A stretch of 7,560 bases of DNA, from the NCBI GenBank assembly GCA_018824765.1, contig JAHJFW010000051.1:1-7560 (forward strand), written 5' to 3'. The position numbers were made by a program, and so were the translations under genes. Below the pieces are notes generated by a model. That model did no database searches, was not told the DNA's origin, and saw only the letters and a list, made by a program, of their open reading frames with translations. Source of the stretch: Patescibacteria group bacterium. Lineage in GTDB: Bacteria; Patescibacteriota; Patescibacteriia; 2-12-FULL-60-25. Shown in pieces: positions 1 to 4,644 of the stretch. Within the stretch, counting starts at the first letter, position 1. Each line of letters begins with the position of its first letter.

Positions 1-367
1 ACTCATCCTCCAGCGGCTCCAAATAAAAGCGTTCTTCCAGCGAAATTTCGGGGTTTTCTTGTGCCTGCTTAGCCAAATCTTCCAGCTGTACCGCCGCCTC
101 TTCAACACGGCTTTTCAGCCTTTCCGCCGTCATTTCAGCAATTGCCTGATCAAGTCCCGCATCCTGCGTACTAGGTTCTGGGTCGAGCTCGATCGTAGGA
201 CGTAGGACGTTGGACGTAGAACCTCCTTGCGCGACCTTTTCTCCGCCTATAAGGGCTTCAAACTGCTCCAATGGCAGAATGACCATTGGATCGAGGCCGG
301 AATTGTCCGTAATGATTACCGGCATGCCGTTTTTACGAGCGATCTCCAAAACGCGTTGAAGTGACAT
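1..367 (-). CDS. Hypothetical protein, 5' part only (runs off the left edge)
   Basis: An open frame of 122 codons starts at ATG 367 and is still open at base 1, so the C-terminus is missing. The N-terminal 40 residues (MSLQRVLEIARKNGMPVIIT, then a DPMVILPLEQFEAL stretch) look like a compact alpha/beta segment and loosely resemble the N-terminal half of Phd/YefM-type antitoxins (a PVIIT...V.LPLE.FEAL pattern); this resemblance is weak and I do not assign a function. Residues from about 45 onward are a low-complexity linker, then an acidic, Glu/Ala/Gln-rich helical stretch likely to form a coiled coil. No Shine-Dalgarno site precedes the ATG; a TATATA box about 8 bases upstream suggests a leaderless or near-leaderless transcript. 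The gene lies downstream of the RT gene on the same strand with a 118-base gap, so co-transcription is also possible. The linker contains a four-copy heptamer repeat. Confidence 0.7.
   Translation of the reverse strand, partial: MSLQRVLEIARKNGMPVIITDNSGLDPMVILPLEQFEALIGGEKVAQGGSTSNVLRPTIELDPEPSTQDAGLDQAIAEMTAERLKSRVEEAAVQLEDLAKQAQENPEISLEERFYLEPLEDE
194..221. repeat. Four tandem 7-bp units (CGTAGGA-type) inside a coding region
   Basis: On the plus strand the units are CGTAGGA, CGTAGGA, CGTTGGA and CGTAGAA, end to end. They fall in the linker of the minus-strand hypothetical gene and encode part of its Ser/Thr/Asn/Pro stretch. Because the unit is not a multiple of three, gain or loss of one unit would shift the reading frame. 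Confidence 0.75.
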
Positions 368-375
368 ATTGAATA

Positions 376-405
376 TATATAACAGGAAGAAATGGAAGTG
401 GGCAA
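376..405 (-). promoter_or_regulatory. Possible promoter for the hypothetical gene at 1-367
   Basis: On the minus strand TTGCCC (405-400) is followed after 18 bases by TATATA (381-376). The predicted start of transcription falls within a few bases of the ATG at 367, which has no Shine-Dalgarno site, so the message would be leaderless. The -35 element is imperfect and AT-rich matches arise easily by chance. Confidence 0.35.
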
Positions 406-485
406 GGGAATTAAGACCGAAGTGCTTGACAAGCGCCTGCACCGCAGCTTGATTTGAAAACGTGAGCAAGTCTCTATTTTGAGGG

Positions 486-1487
486 TCATTTTGATGCTAA
501 AAGCCAGCAGAGATTCGTCAAATCTCTCGAAAGCTTATATGCATCACCGTGGCTCAGCATCCCAAGATATGATTCGATTGTTTGGCTATCCTGACAGAGG
601 TTCACGCGTCTATTCATCCTGATTTTCGTCTTTGTGCGCAGCACCCGATGATGTGGGAAATGCACCCAGCCCAAAAAATCGACCCCGGAAGCTAGTGTTT
701 TGATAAAGACCTTTTTCGGATGAAGGCTTAAGGCAAGCGGTTCGGATAAAAATGCGGCTATCCTTGGCAAGCGCTTCAACAATTCGGACCGATCATGCGA
801 CATAAAAATAAAATCATCGGCATAGCGAGCATAATACTTCATCTGTATTTCGTGCTTCACGAACCAGTCGAACTCATTCATGTAGATATTGGCAAAGAGT
901 TGGGAGGTCAGGTTACCCAGTGGGATTCCCTTTCCTGGGCGTGCCTCAAAACTCCTGATGACGCGTTCAAGTAAGTTGTGCAAACGCGAATCTGCAATCC
1001 GACCGCGCAAAATGTCGATCATAATATGGTGATCAATGCTAGCAAAAAACTTTCGAATATCGCATTTCAAAATCCAGCAGGTGCGCGTATTATTCCGACT
1101 CACTTTTCTCGCAAGTATTTCAAAGCGCTCAAGCGCTCGATGCAAACCCTTATCGGCTTGGCATGAAAACGAATCCGCAACGAAAAGTTTAGCGAAAAAG
1201 GGATAAAGTTTTCGATGGATAGCGTGATGCATTAGACGGTCGCGCACATTGGCTTTATGTATGTCACGGGGTTTCGGGTCGTTAATTCGAAAATACAGAT
1301 AGTCGCTGTGCGCATAATCGCCGTTCATCAAATTCTGATGAAGGTCGGCGATCTGGTCTCCAAGGCGGAGAATGAATTCCTGCACATCTTTCTTCTTTCT
1401 CTTCCCTCGAATAAACTCTTGCCACGCTTCGCATAGGTTTTCGACCGATACAACTTCTTCAAATGTTACGCTAAATAATTTTCTCAT
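486..1487 (-). CDS. DGR-type reverse transcriptase
   Basis: This 333-residue protein is the RNA-directed DNA polymerase of a diversity-generating retroelement. It copies template-repeat RNA into cDNA with errors at adenines. Visible motifs, in order: palm motif A LKCDIRKFFASID (140-152, metal ligand D143), the DGR-typical motif GIPLGNLTSQLFANIY (187-202, where group II intron RTs have a different Q-G pattern), the catalytic box RYADD (221-225), the LSLHPKK motif (253-259) and the FLGW motif E (271-274). There is no maturase or endonuclease domain after about residue 290, as expected of DGR enzymes, and the length is typical. The N-terminal part (about 9-120, including FEEVVSVENLCEAW and NVRDRLMHHAI) matches the fingers region of DGR RTs as I know them. 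ATG 1487 is the first possible start and fits the family; no Shine-Dalgarno site precedes it. It is divergent from avd, with the two 5' ends only about 10 bases apart, and all catalytic residues are present. Confidence 0.95.
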   Translation of the reverse strand: MRKLFSVTFEEVVSVENLCEAWQEFIRGKRKKKDVQEFILRLGDQIADLHQNLMNGDYAHSDYLYFRINDPKPRDIHKANVRDRLMHHAIHRKLYPFFAKLFVADSFSCQADKGLHRALERFEILARKVSRNNTRTCWILKCDIRKFFASIDHHIMIDILRGRIADSRLHNLLERVIRSFEARPGKGIPLGNLTSQLFANIYMNEFDWFVKHEIQMKYYARYADDFIFMSHDRSELLKRLPRIAAFLSEPLALSLHPKKVFIKTLASGVDFLGWVHFPHHRVLRTKTKIRMNRRVNLCQDSQTIESYLGMLSHGDAYKLSRDLTNLCWLLASK

Positions 1488-1492
1488 AGAGA

Positions 1493-1529
1493 AGTATATG
1501 TTACCCCCCCCCAGACAAAATCACGTCAA
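1493..1529 (-). promoter_or_regulatory. Possible RT promoter spanning the C/G homopolymer
   Basis: On the minus strand TTGACG (1529-1524) is followed by a 20-base spacer that contains nine consecutive G, then TAACAT (1503-1498) and TATACT (1498-1493). TATACT is a good -10 match and would place the transcript start at about the RT ATG (leaderless), but it is 25 bases from TTGACG. Neither pair has ideal spacing, so which element is used is unclear. Any change in the homopolymer would change the spacer. Confidence 0.3.
1504..1512. repeat. Run of nine cytosines at the RT/avd junction
   Basis: Nine C in a row lie just after ATG 1498 on the plus strand. As written, ATG 1498 leads to a stop after 22 codons. 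With one C fewer, the same ATG would read straight into the avd frame and give a 128-residue Avd. The tract also lies upstream of the RT start on the other strand. Confidence 0.9.
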
Positions 1530-1549
1530 ATCTTCCCGTTTTACAAAAG

Positions 1550-1885
1550 GTGGTCGATGTTTATAAAATTTGGCACGCTCACTATTCACATTTTCCACGC
1601 CTCTCTAAATTTTCACTCGGTGTGAAAATTGATTCCCTCTTTACGGACACGATCGAGCTGATCTTTTTGGCGGGCTACGCCGGAGCCGATCAAAAATATA
1701 CGTTCGTCGTTCGAGCCTCCACAAAACTAGACCTCCTCAAATTCTTCATGCAAGTCGCGTGGGAAGTGAAGTGTTTGGATCAGAAAAAGTATGCAGCACT
1801 GGCCGTACCCCTAAACGAAATTGGAAAAGACATCGGCAGCTGGCAGAAATATATTCAAACAAAACAACCCCCACCGAAAGGGTGA
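1550..1885 (+). CDS. avd: DGR accessory protein Avd (four-helix bundle family)
   Basis: Avd proteins are small basic four-helix bundles that form a pentameric ring, bind the DGR reverse transcriptase and TR RNA, and are needed for mutagenic homing. The 111 residues from GTG 1550 carry the family pattern: helix 1 ending in HFPRLSKFSLGVKID, helix 2 SLFTDTIELIFLAGYAG, helix 3 ASTKLDLLKFFMQVAWEVK and helix 4 LDQKKYAALAVPLNEIGKDI followed by GSWQKYI. The frame is open upstream back to 1490 and still looks like Avd (NLPVLQKVVDVYKIW spans the GTG), so the GTG start would cut off most of helix 1. There is no ATG, GTG or TTG in that frame upstream. The likely original start is ATG 1498, preceded by AGAGAAG, in another frame and separated from the Avd frame by the nine-C run. 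The gene is on the strand opposite to RT, TR and target, which is unusual. It could be functional from GTG, phase-variable, or affected by a sequencing indel. Confidence 0.85.
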   Translation: MVDVYKIWHAHYSHFPRLSKFSLGVKIDSLFTDTIELIFLAGYAGADQKYTFVVRASTKLDLLKFFMQVAWEVKCLDQKKYAALAVPLNEIGKDIGSWQKYIQTKQPPPKG

Positions 1886-1888
1886 GGG
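1854..1888 (-). terminator. Possible terminator of the template RNA
   Basis: On the minus strand an 8-bp stem with one mismatch (CCCTCACC, loop CTTTC, GGTGGGGG) is followed by the T-rich TTGTTTTGTTTG. It lies 24 bases past the TR 3' end and overlaps the last codons and stop of avd on the other strand. The T run is interrupted, so strength is uncertain; readthrough into the avd antisense region may be needed for TR RNA function. Confidence 0.35.
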
Positions 1889-1911
1889 CGTTTGTGAAAA
1901 CTTGAAGAGAT

Positions 1912-2043
1912 TTGCTGACGAACAGGACGCGGTTCCTGCGATTCCACCTGTTGTCGAACCAGTCGTTGTCGAGGATGCGCTGGCCGTCGTTCTGCCACAC
2001 GTTCGCGACGTAGCGGTTATCGTCGTTCATCGCGAAGGAGCCA
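1912..2043 (-). repeat. DGR template repeat (TR)
   Basis: This 132-bp segment is the unvarying copy that supplies sequence to the variable repeat at 2449-2580 (offset 537). Read on the minus strand it would encode GSFAMNDDNRYVANVWQ, then NDGQRILDNDWFDNRWNRR, ending NRVLFVSK; it is rich in AAC (Asn) codons, which give the widest set of replacements under adenine mutagenesis. It differs from VR at 16 positions, all adenine in the TR sense strand (11 A to G, 3 A to C, 2 A to T); 16 other adenines are unchanged and no C, G or T differs. The 30 bases at its 3' end (1941-1912), apart from the changed A pair at 1943-1942 bordering it, are identical to VR and correspond to the expected initiation-of-mutagenic-homing region. 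It is not a gene itself: the frame has no ribosome binding site and continues as antisense of avd. Confidence 0.95.
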
Positions 2044-2384
2044 CCTGTCCGTATCAGAAGCCATCCAGATCACCGCCGTTCGAATAATCTCACGGTTGAA
2101 TTTTATTTGGGGTCGTTAGCCCACCAGCTTCCGATACCAAGTATCTTCAGTTTATGGACAGACCGACGCACGCTGCCGACCGGCGTACCGCCCGACATTC
2201 TGGCAAACGGATCCGTCCAGAGTTCGACCGCCCGAAGCCTTGGCCGCGGACTGTTTCGTCTACTATCCGATATGGATTATATCAAAATTAAAGCGACCCC
2301 CGCCCGGCACACGATAATCCAAGTTTCGGATCTCGTGCGCCGGACAGGGTCCAGAGCAAATGGCCCAAGTGTCCCAGAGCTTTT
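2044..2384. other. Spacer between TR and the palindrome, no recognised gene
   Basis: Neither strand has a recognisable protein. On the minus strand an open frame of 57 codons (2276-2103) ends in LKILGIGSWWANDPK; it has no good start with a ribosome binding site and I do not recognise it. It could be the leader of TR RNA or the remnant of an older target gene. The only regulatory signal seen is the extended -10 promoter at 2284-2276. Confidence 0.5.
2276..2284 (-). promoter_or_regulatory. Candidate extended -10 promoter for TR RNA
   Basis: The minus strand reads TGATATAAT, a perfect TATAAT with the TG of an extended -10 element, preceded by the AT-rich TTTAATTT. No -35 element stands at the right distance. 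Transcription would start near 2269 and run through TR (2043-1912), giving a TR RNA with a leader of roughly 225 bases. TR could instead be transcribed from the target gene promoter. Confidence 0.4.
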
Positions 2385-2418
2385 TTTCAGCCAAAGGCTG
2401 ATCAGCCTTTGGCTGAAA
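2385..2418. repeat. 34-bp perfect palindrome downstream of VR
   Basis: Arms of 17 bp meet at the centre 2401/2402. Each arm also folds by itself: CAGCCAAAGGCTG (2388-2400) and CAGCCTTTGGCTG (2403-2415), separated by AT. The element begins 30 bases past the 3' end of VR in the target reading direction. Hairpin or cruciform sites just after VR are known to stimulate homing in the Bordetella phage DGR, so this is the best candidate for that element. On the minus strand an A run, not a T run, follows the stem, so it is not a typical terminator of the target gene. Confidence 0.7.
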
Positions 2419-2444
2419 GGGCCGAGTGACCGAGGGTCCAAGTG

Positions 2445-3173
2445 CTACTTGCTGACGAACAGGACGCGGTTCCTGCGACGCCACCTGTCGTCGAACCAGT
2501 CGAGGCCGAGGATGCGCTGGCCGCCGCTCTGCCACACGTCCGCGACGCAGCGGCTAACGCCGCGCACCGCGAAGGAGCCAAGACCGACGAAGTCCACGAG
2601 CTCGGGATGAGCCTTGGCGAACTCGTAGGTCTCCTCGTGCGTGGCCGGCCGGTAGCCGTTCGGGGCCGCCGCGTTACGCTGCTTCGCGCCCCACGCGATC
2701 TGCTCCTCGCTCTCCCACGCGCCGCCCGCGTCGTGGACGTAGAACACCTTCTCGCCCGGCGTGCGATCCATGTTGACGCAGGAAGCGTGGAAGCCGAACG
2801 GCCGGCCGTCGAAGATGTCCGACACGTTGTCCTTGCCCCATTCCTTCTTGAGCGCGTCCATGGAGGGCAAGGGCGCGTAGGTGACGCGGACGCGGTAGTG
2901 ATTCTCGGGGAGCGTATTGCAGTTCGTCGGCGCGTCGCGGTACGGGTGGCCGCCCTGCGGCTGCTGCTCGACGGGCTTCGGCTGCTCCTCGAGCCAGTCC
3001 GCGTAGGCCAGATCGACGATCTTGCCTAGCGTCGTGCGGCCACCAGCGGTCGCGAGTCGGTAGATGGCCGCGAAGGGCACCGTCTTCTCGCGGACCACAT
3101 CCATCGTCGCGCTCACGAAGCCCATGAAGTACCCAGCACCAGTCTCGATCTCGGACACGTTTCGCTTCGCCAT
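2445..3173 (-). CDS. DGR variable target protein, C-type-lectin-like C-terminus
   Basis: This 242-residue protein is the one diversified by the DGR. Its last 44 residues (199-242, GSFAV...NRVLFVSK) are encoded by VR. Thirteen of them differ from TR: 203-207, 209, 212, 216, 217, 223, 224, 229 and 232; the W, F, Q, R and L framework residues are kept. The preceding segment (APNGYRPATHEETYEFAKAH) and the C-terminal WFDDRW and LFVSK pattern fit the C-type-lectin fold used by DGR targets, in which variable residues form a ligand-binding face. The region before it (about 100-180) is unassigned. I see no signal peptide or membrane segment, so a cytoplasmic location is likely unless another export route exists. 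ATG 3173 is chosen because GAGGTG sits 5 bases upstream; the longer frame to 3503 crosses the promoter. The gene is visibly richer in G+C than the RT and avd genes. The ligand is unknown. Confidence 0.88.
   Translation of the reverse strand: MAKRNVSEIETGAGYFMGFVSATMDVVREKTVPFAAIYRLATAGGRTTLGKIVDLAYADWLEEQPKPVEQQPQGGHPYRDAPTNCNTLPENHYRVRVTYAPLPSMDALKKEWGKDNVSDIFDGRPFGFHASCVNMDRTPGEKVFYVHDAGGAWESEEQIAWGAKQRNAAAPNGYRPATHEETYEFAKAHPELVDFVGLGSFAVRGVSRCVADVWQSGGQRILGLDWFDDRWRRRNRVLFVSK
2449..2580 (-). repeat. DGR variable repeat (VR)
   Basis: This is the partner of the TR at 1912-2043: 116 of 132 bases are identical and all 16 differences fall at TR adenines. VR runs from the GGCTCCTTCGCG that encodes GSFA to two bases before the target stop codon (TAG, 2447-2445). 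The distal 5' flank and the sequence past the stop are unrelated to those of TR, so the boundaries are sharp. Confidence 0.95.
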
Positions 3174-3297
3174 GACACACCTCGTTGGTTTGGCTTGCCC
3201 CTCATCCCAGCATAATTGCGGGACCCCGGGCTTGCCGTTCCGTTCTGCAAATAAGCACTTGGAATTGTAAGGTTCAGATCCACAATCTGAATAAATC

Positions 3298-3326
3298 ACA
3301 ATAGCACGAAAAGGCCTTTTTGTCAA
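3298..3326 (-). promoter_or_regulatory. Promoter of the DGR target gene
   Basis: The minus strand has a perfect TTGACA (3326-3321), a 17-base spacer and TATTGT (3303-3298). The leader to ATG 3173 would be about 120 bases. The spacer holds the 12-bp palindrome AAAAGGCCTTTT (3309-3320), which could be a repressor site. Confidence 0.65.
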
Positions 3327-3380
3327 GGGCGCTTGGCTCCCAAGTGCAAGAGAAAGGGGCAAGACAAAGGAGCAAGAGAG

Positions 3381-3409
3381 TTGACAAAAACGCATTTTTA
3401 TTGTATCTA
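3381..3409 (+). promoter_or_regulatory. Candidate promoter of the VWA gene
   Basis: A perfect TTGACA (3381-3386) is followed after 17 bases by TATCTA (3404-3409). The -10 match is modest. It faces away from the target-gene promoter and would give a leader of about 170 bases. Confidence 0.45.
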
Positions 3410-3587
3410 GGACCTTCGCGTTTGGATGCAGAACGAGGAGAAACAGGGCTTTTCGCGAGACGTATATGGACGTACGTTGAGCGAAAAACGCAGGTTTCGA
3501 CAAAGTTATGCGCCAAAGGCGTAAGTCCTAGTATCTTTTTTGTTCCTTCGAACCTATATACCAAACCCAAACCGCAAACAGGTAAAC

Positions 3588-4274
3588 ATGGACCAGAAAC
3601 AAATCGTTAGAGTTTTGGACCAACTGGTGGTTGGCGCGCCAACCATCTCGGTCTACATCATGGACCGCTCCGGTTCCATGGAGAGCTATGCCCCAACGCC
3701 GAAGACGGCGCTGAACCAAGCGCTGCTGACCCTCAAAGAAAGTCCTGTGGCGGAACGCATGGCTGCAATGATCGTCTCCTTCGCCGATCACTGCACCTTT
3801 GATGTACCGCTCCAGCCGGTCAGCCGCGTCCAACTTCTCGAAACGTACAACCCTGAAGGCGGCACTGCTCTCTATGACACGCTGTCGGCCATAATGAACC
3901 CGCTCATCGCGGCGTGCCACGACTGCAGCCGCCGAAGGCAGGGTGTCAACATCATCCTCTCAATCTTCACCGACGGAGAAGATAATAAGTCAGCCTCGCA
4001 CTCCCTCGATGAAGTGCGTGCGCTAGCTCGCCATGCGGACAGCTATGGCTGGCAGCTCTACACGAACGGCTTCGGCGTTGACGCGGCTTCCATTGCTGCG
4101 CGGATGGGCTTCCCTTCCGATCGAAACCACGCCACAAGCTACTACGGCCGGCCTCAAGCCCAAGCCGCGAACATCACACGATCAGTCCATGCGGCAACGC
4201 ATACTACCATCGTCAGCGCTTACGGGCATGCGTCTCCGGCCAATGACATTGCGCCTGCCAGCACGCCTCGCTAA
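3588..4274 (+). CDS. von Willebrand factor A (VWA) domain protein
   Basis: The 228-residue product is almost entirely one VWA domain. The metal-ion-dependent adhesion site is intact: DRSGSM (D26, S28, S30) after a hydrophobic beta strand, T93 in EGGTALYDT, and D129 in FTDGEDN. Such domains bind a divalent cation and a partner protein and often act in protein assembly or in TerY-like and chaperone-linked systems. There is no signal peptide or membrane segment, so it is probably cytoplasmic. ATG 3588 is chosen over an upstream in-frame TTG at 3540 because the extra residues do not belong to the fold and a weak AGG site sits 5 bases before the ATG. The last 30 residues are Ala/Pro/Ser-rich and probably disordered. 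It is transcribed away from the DGR target gene and ends in its own terminator. The specific partner cannot be told from the sequence. Confidence 0.88.
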   Translation: MDQKQIVRVLDQLVVGAPTISVYIMDRSGSMESYAPTPKTALNQALLTLKESPVAERMAAMIVSFADHCTFDVPLQPVSRVQLLETYNPEGGTALYDTLSAIMNPLIAACHDCSRRRQGVNIILSIFTDGEDNKSASHSLDEVRALARHADSYGWQLYTNGFGVDAASIAARMGFPSDRNHATSYYGRPQAQAANITRSVHAATHTTIVSAYGHASPANDIAPASTPR

Positions 4275-4292
4275 GGGGCTGTGCTCCACTCT

Positions 4293-4322
4293 CCCGATCC
4301 GCATCTGCAGGTCGGGTTTTTT
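4293..4322 (+). terminator. Terminator of the VWA gene
   Basis: CCCGATC (4293-4299) pairs with GGTCGGG (4310-4316) with one wobble, followed by six T. It lies 19 bases after the stop codon. Confidence 0.8.
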
Positions 4323-4349
4323 GATTGGTGGGACAAGCCTCCATCCATC

Positions 4350-4457
4350 TGTCATTCCAGTGGAGACTGGAATCCAGAAACCTAAAGAAAATGTCTATTT
4401 GACTCTGGATCCCTGCCTCCCCGCCTCCCTGCCGGCAGGCACGGCGCAGGGATGACA
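4350..4457. repeat. REP/MITE-like palindromic repeat element
   Basis: The 108-bp segment starts TGTCATTCC and ends GGGATGACA, giving terminal inverted repeats (TGTCAT/ATGACA). Inside are a perfect 8-bp hairpin ATTCCAGT-GGAG-ACTGGAAT (4354-4373), an inner inverted pair ATCCAGA (4372-4378) and TCTGGAT (4404-4410), a second arm pair ATCCCTG (4409-4415) and CAGGGAT (4447-4453), and the palindrome CCTGCCGGCAGG (4428-4439). This TGTCATTCC...GGGATGACA layout is that of small interspersed, non-coding repeats seen in many bacteria. Only one copy is in this window. Confidence 0.65.
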
Positions 4458-4489
4458 AAAGAATATTGCAACGGCTTCAAGCCTAATTC

Positions 4490-4519
4490 TTGACAGTTGC
4501 CTGTTTCTGACGATACCAT
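4490..4519 (+). promoter_or_regulatory. Promoter of candidate small RNA 1
   Basis: A perfect TTGACA (4490-4495), an 18-base spacer and TACCAT (4514-4519) precede a highly structured segment with no open frame. Confidence 0.5.
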
Positions 4520-4525
4520 TTTTTC

Positions 4526-4628
4526 CGGAGAGCGTGAGACGTGCCACTGCTCAATCCTCCCCCGGTTGTACTGGCGCGCTTCACAGCTCTCCGCTTCTTC
4601 CCGGACCTCGCTATCGAGGTCTTTTTTT
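4526..4628 (+). ncRNA. Candidate small RNA 1 (about 100 nt)
   Basis: A promoter, a long imperfect hairpin and a strong terminator follow each other with no reading frame. CGGAGAGC (4526-4533) pairs with GCTCTCCG (4586-4593); GTGAG (4534-4538) continues the helix with 4580-4584 across one bulged A; then CGTGCCA (4540-4546) pairs with TGGCGCG (4572-4578). The loop carries CCTCCCCC (4556-4563), which is complementary to Shine-Dalgarno-like sequences. I do not recognise it as tRNA, SRP RNA, tmRNA or RNase P RNA. The role is unknown; a loop-based regulator of translation is one option. Confidence 0.5.
4604..4628 (+). terminator. Terminator of candidate small RNA 1
   Basis: GACCTCG (4604-4610), loop CTAT, CGAGGTC (4615-4621) and a run of seven T. 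Confidence 0.9.
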
Positions 4629-4644
4629 ACCAATTTTTATCATG

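Larger units (their letters stand above)
3174..3587. promoter_or_regulatory. Divergent intergenic region between target gene and VWA gene
   Basis: This 414-base gap holds no convincing protein gene. It contains back-to-back promoters for the target gene (minus) and the VWA gene (plus), plus a small inverted repeat in the target leader (TTCAGA at 3273-3278 and TCTGAA at 3286-3291, 7-base loop). Confidence 0.6.

Noticed and set aside
425..453. Plus-strand TTGACA with TTGATT as a promoter
   Set aside because: The -10 match is poor and no plus-strand gene follows; the TTGACA lies within the small palindrome GCTTGACAAGC.
1746..2030. Minus-strand open frame of 94 codons covering TR
   Set aside because: Its first 40 residues are the TR translated and the rest is antisense of avd; there is no ribosome binding site. 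TR acts as RNA template, not as a gene.
2107..3029. Plus-strand open frames opposite the target gene and the spacer (2107-2610 and 2442-3029)
   Set aside because: They mirror the GC-rich minus-strand target gene; their Ala/Arg/Val-rich low-complexity products are typical of antisense frames.
2674..3180. Second minus-strand frame within the target gene
   Set aside because: Out-of-frame shadow of the GC-rich target gene, very rich in Arg, Gly and Ala, and it does not read through VR.
3174..3503. N-terminal extension of the target protein to 3503
   Set aside because: It would include the TTGACA-N17-TATTGT promoter and lacks a ribosome binding site, while ATG 3173 has GAGGTG at good spacing.
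4213..4633. Minus-strand frames at 4213-4458 and 4382-4633
   Set aside because: They cross the palindromic repeat and the terminator hairpin, and show no start signal or recognisable protein.
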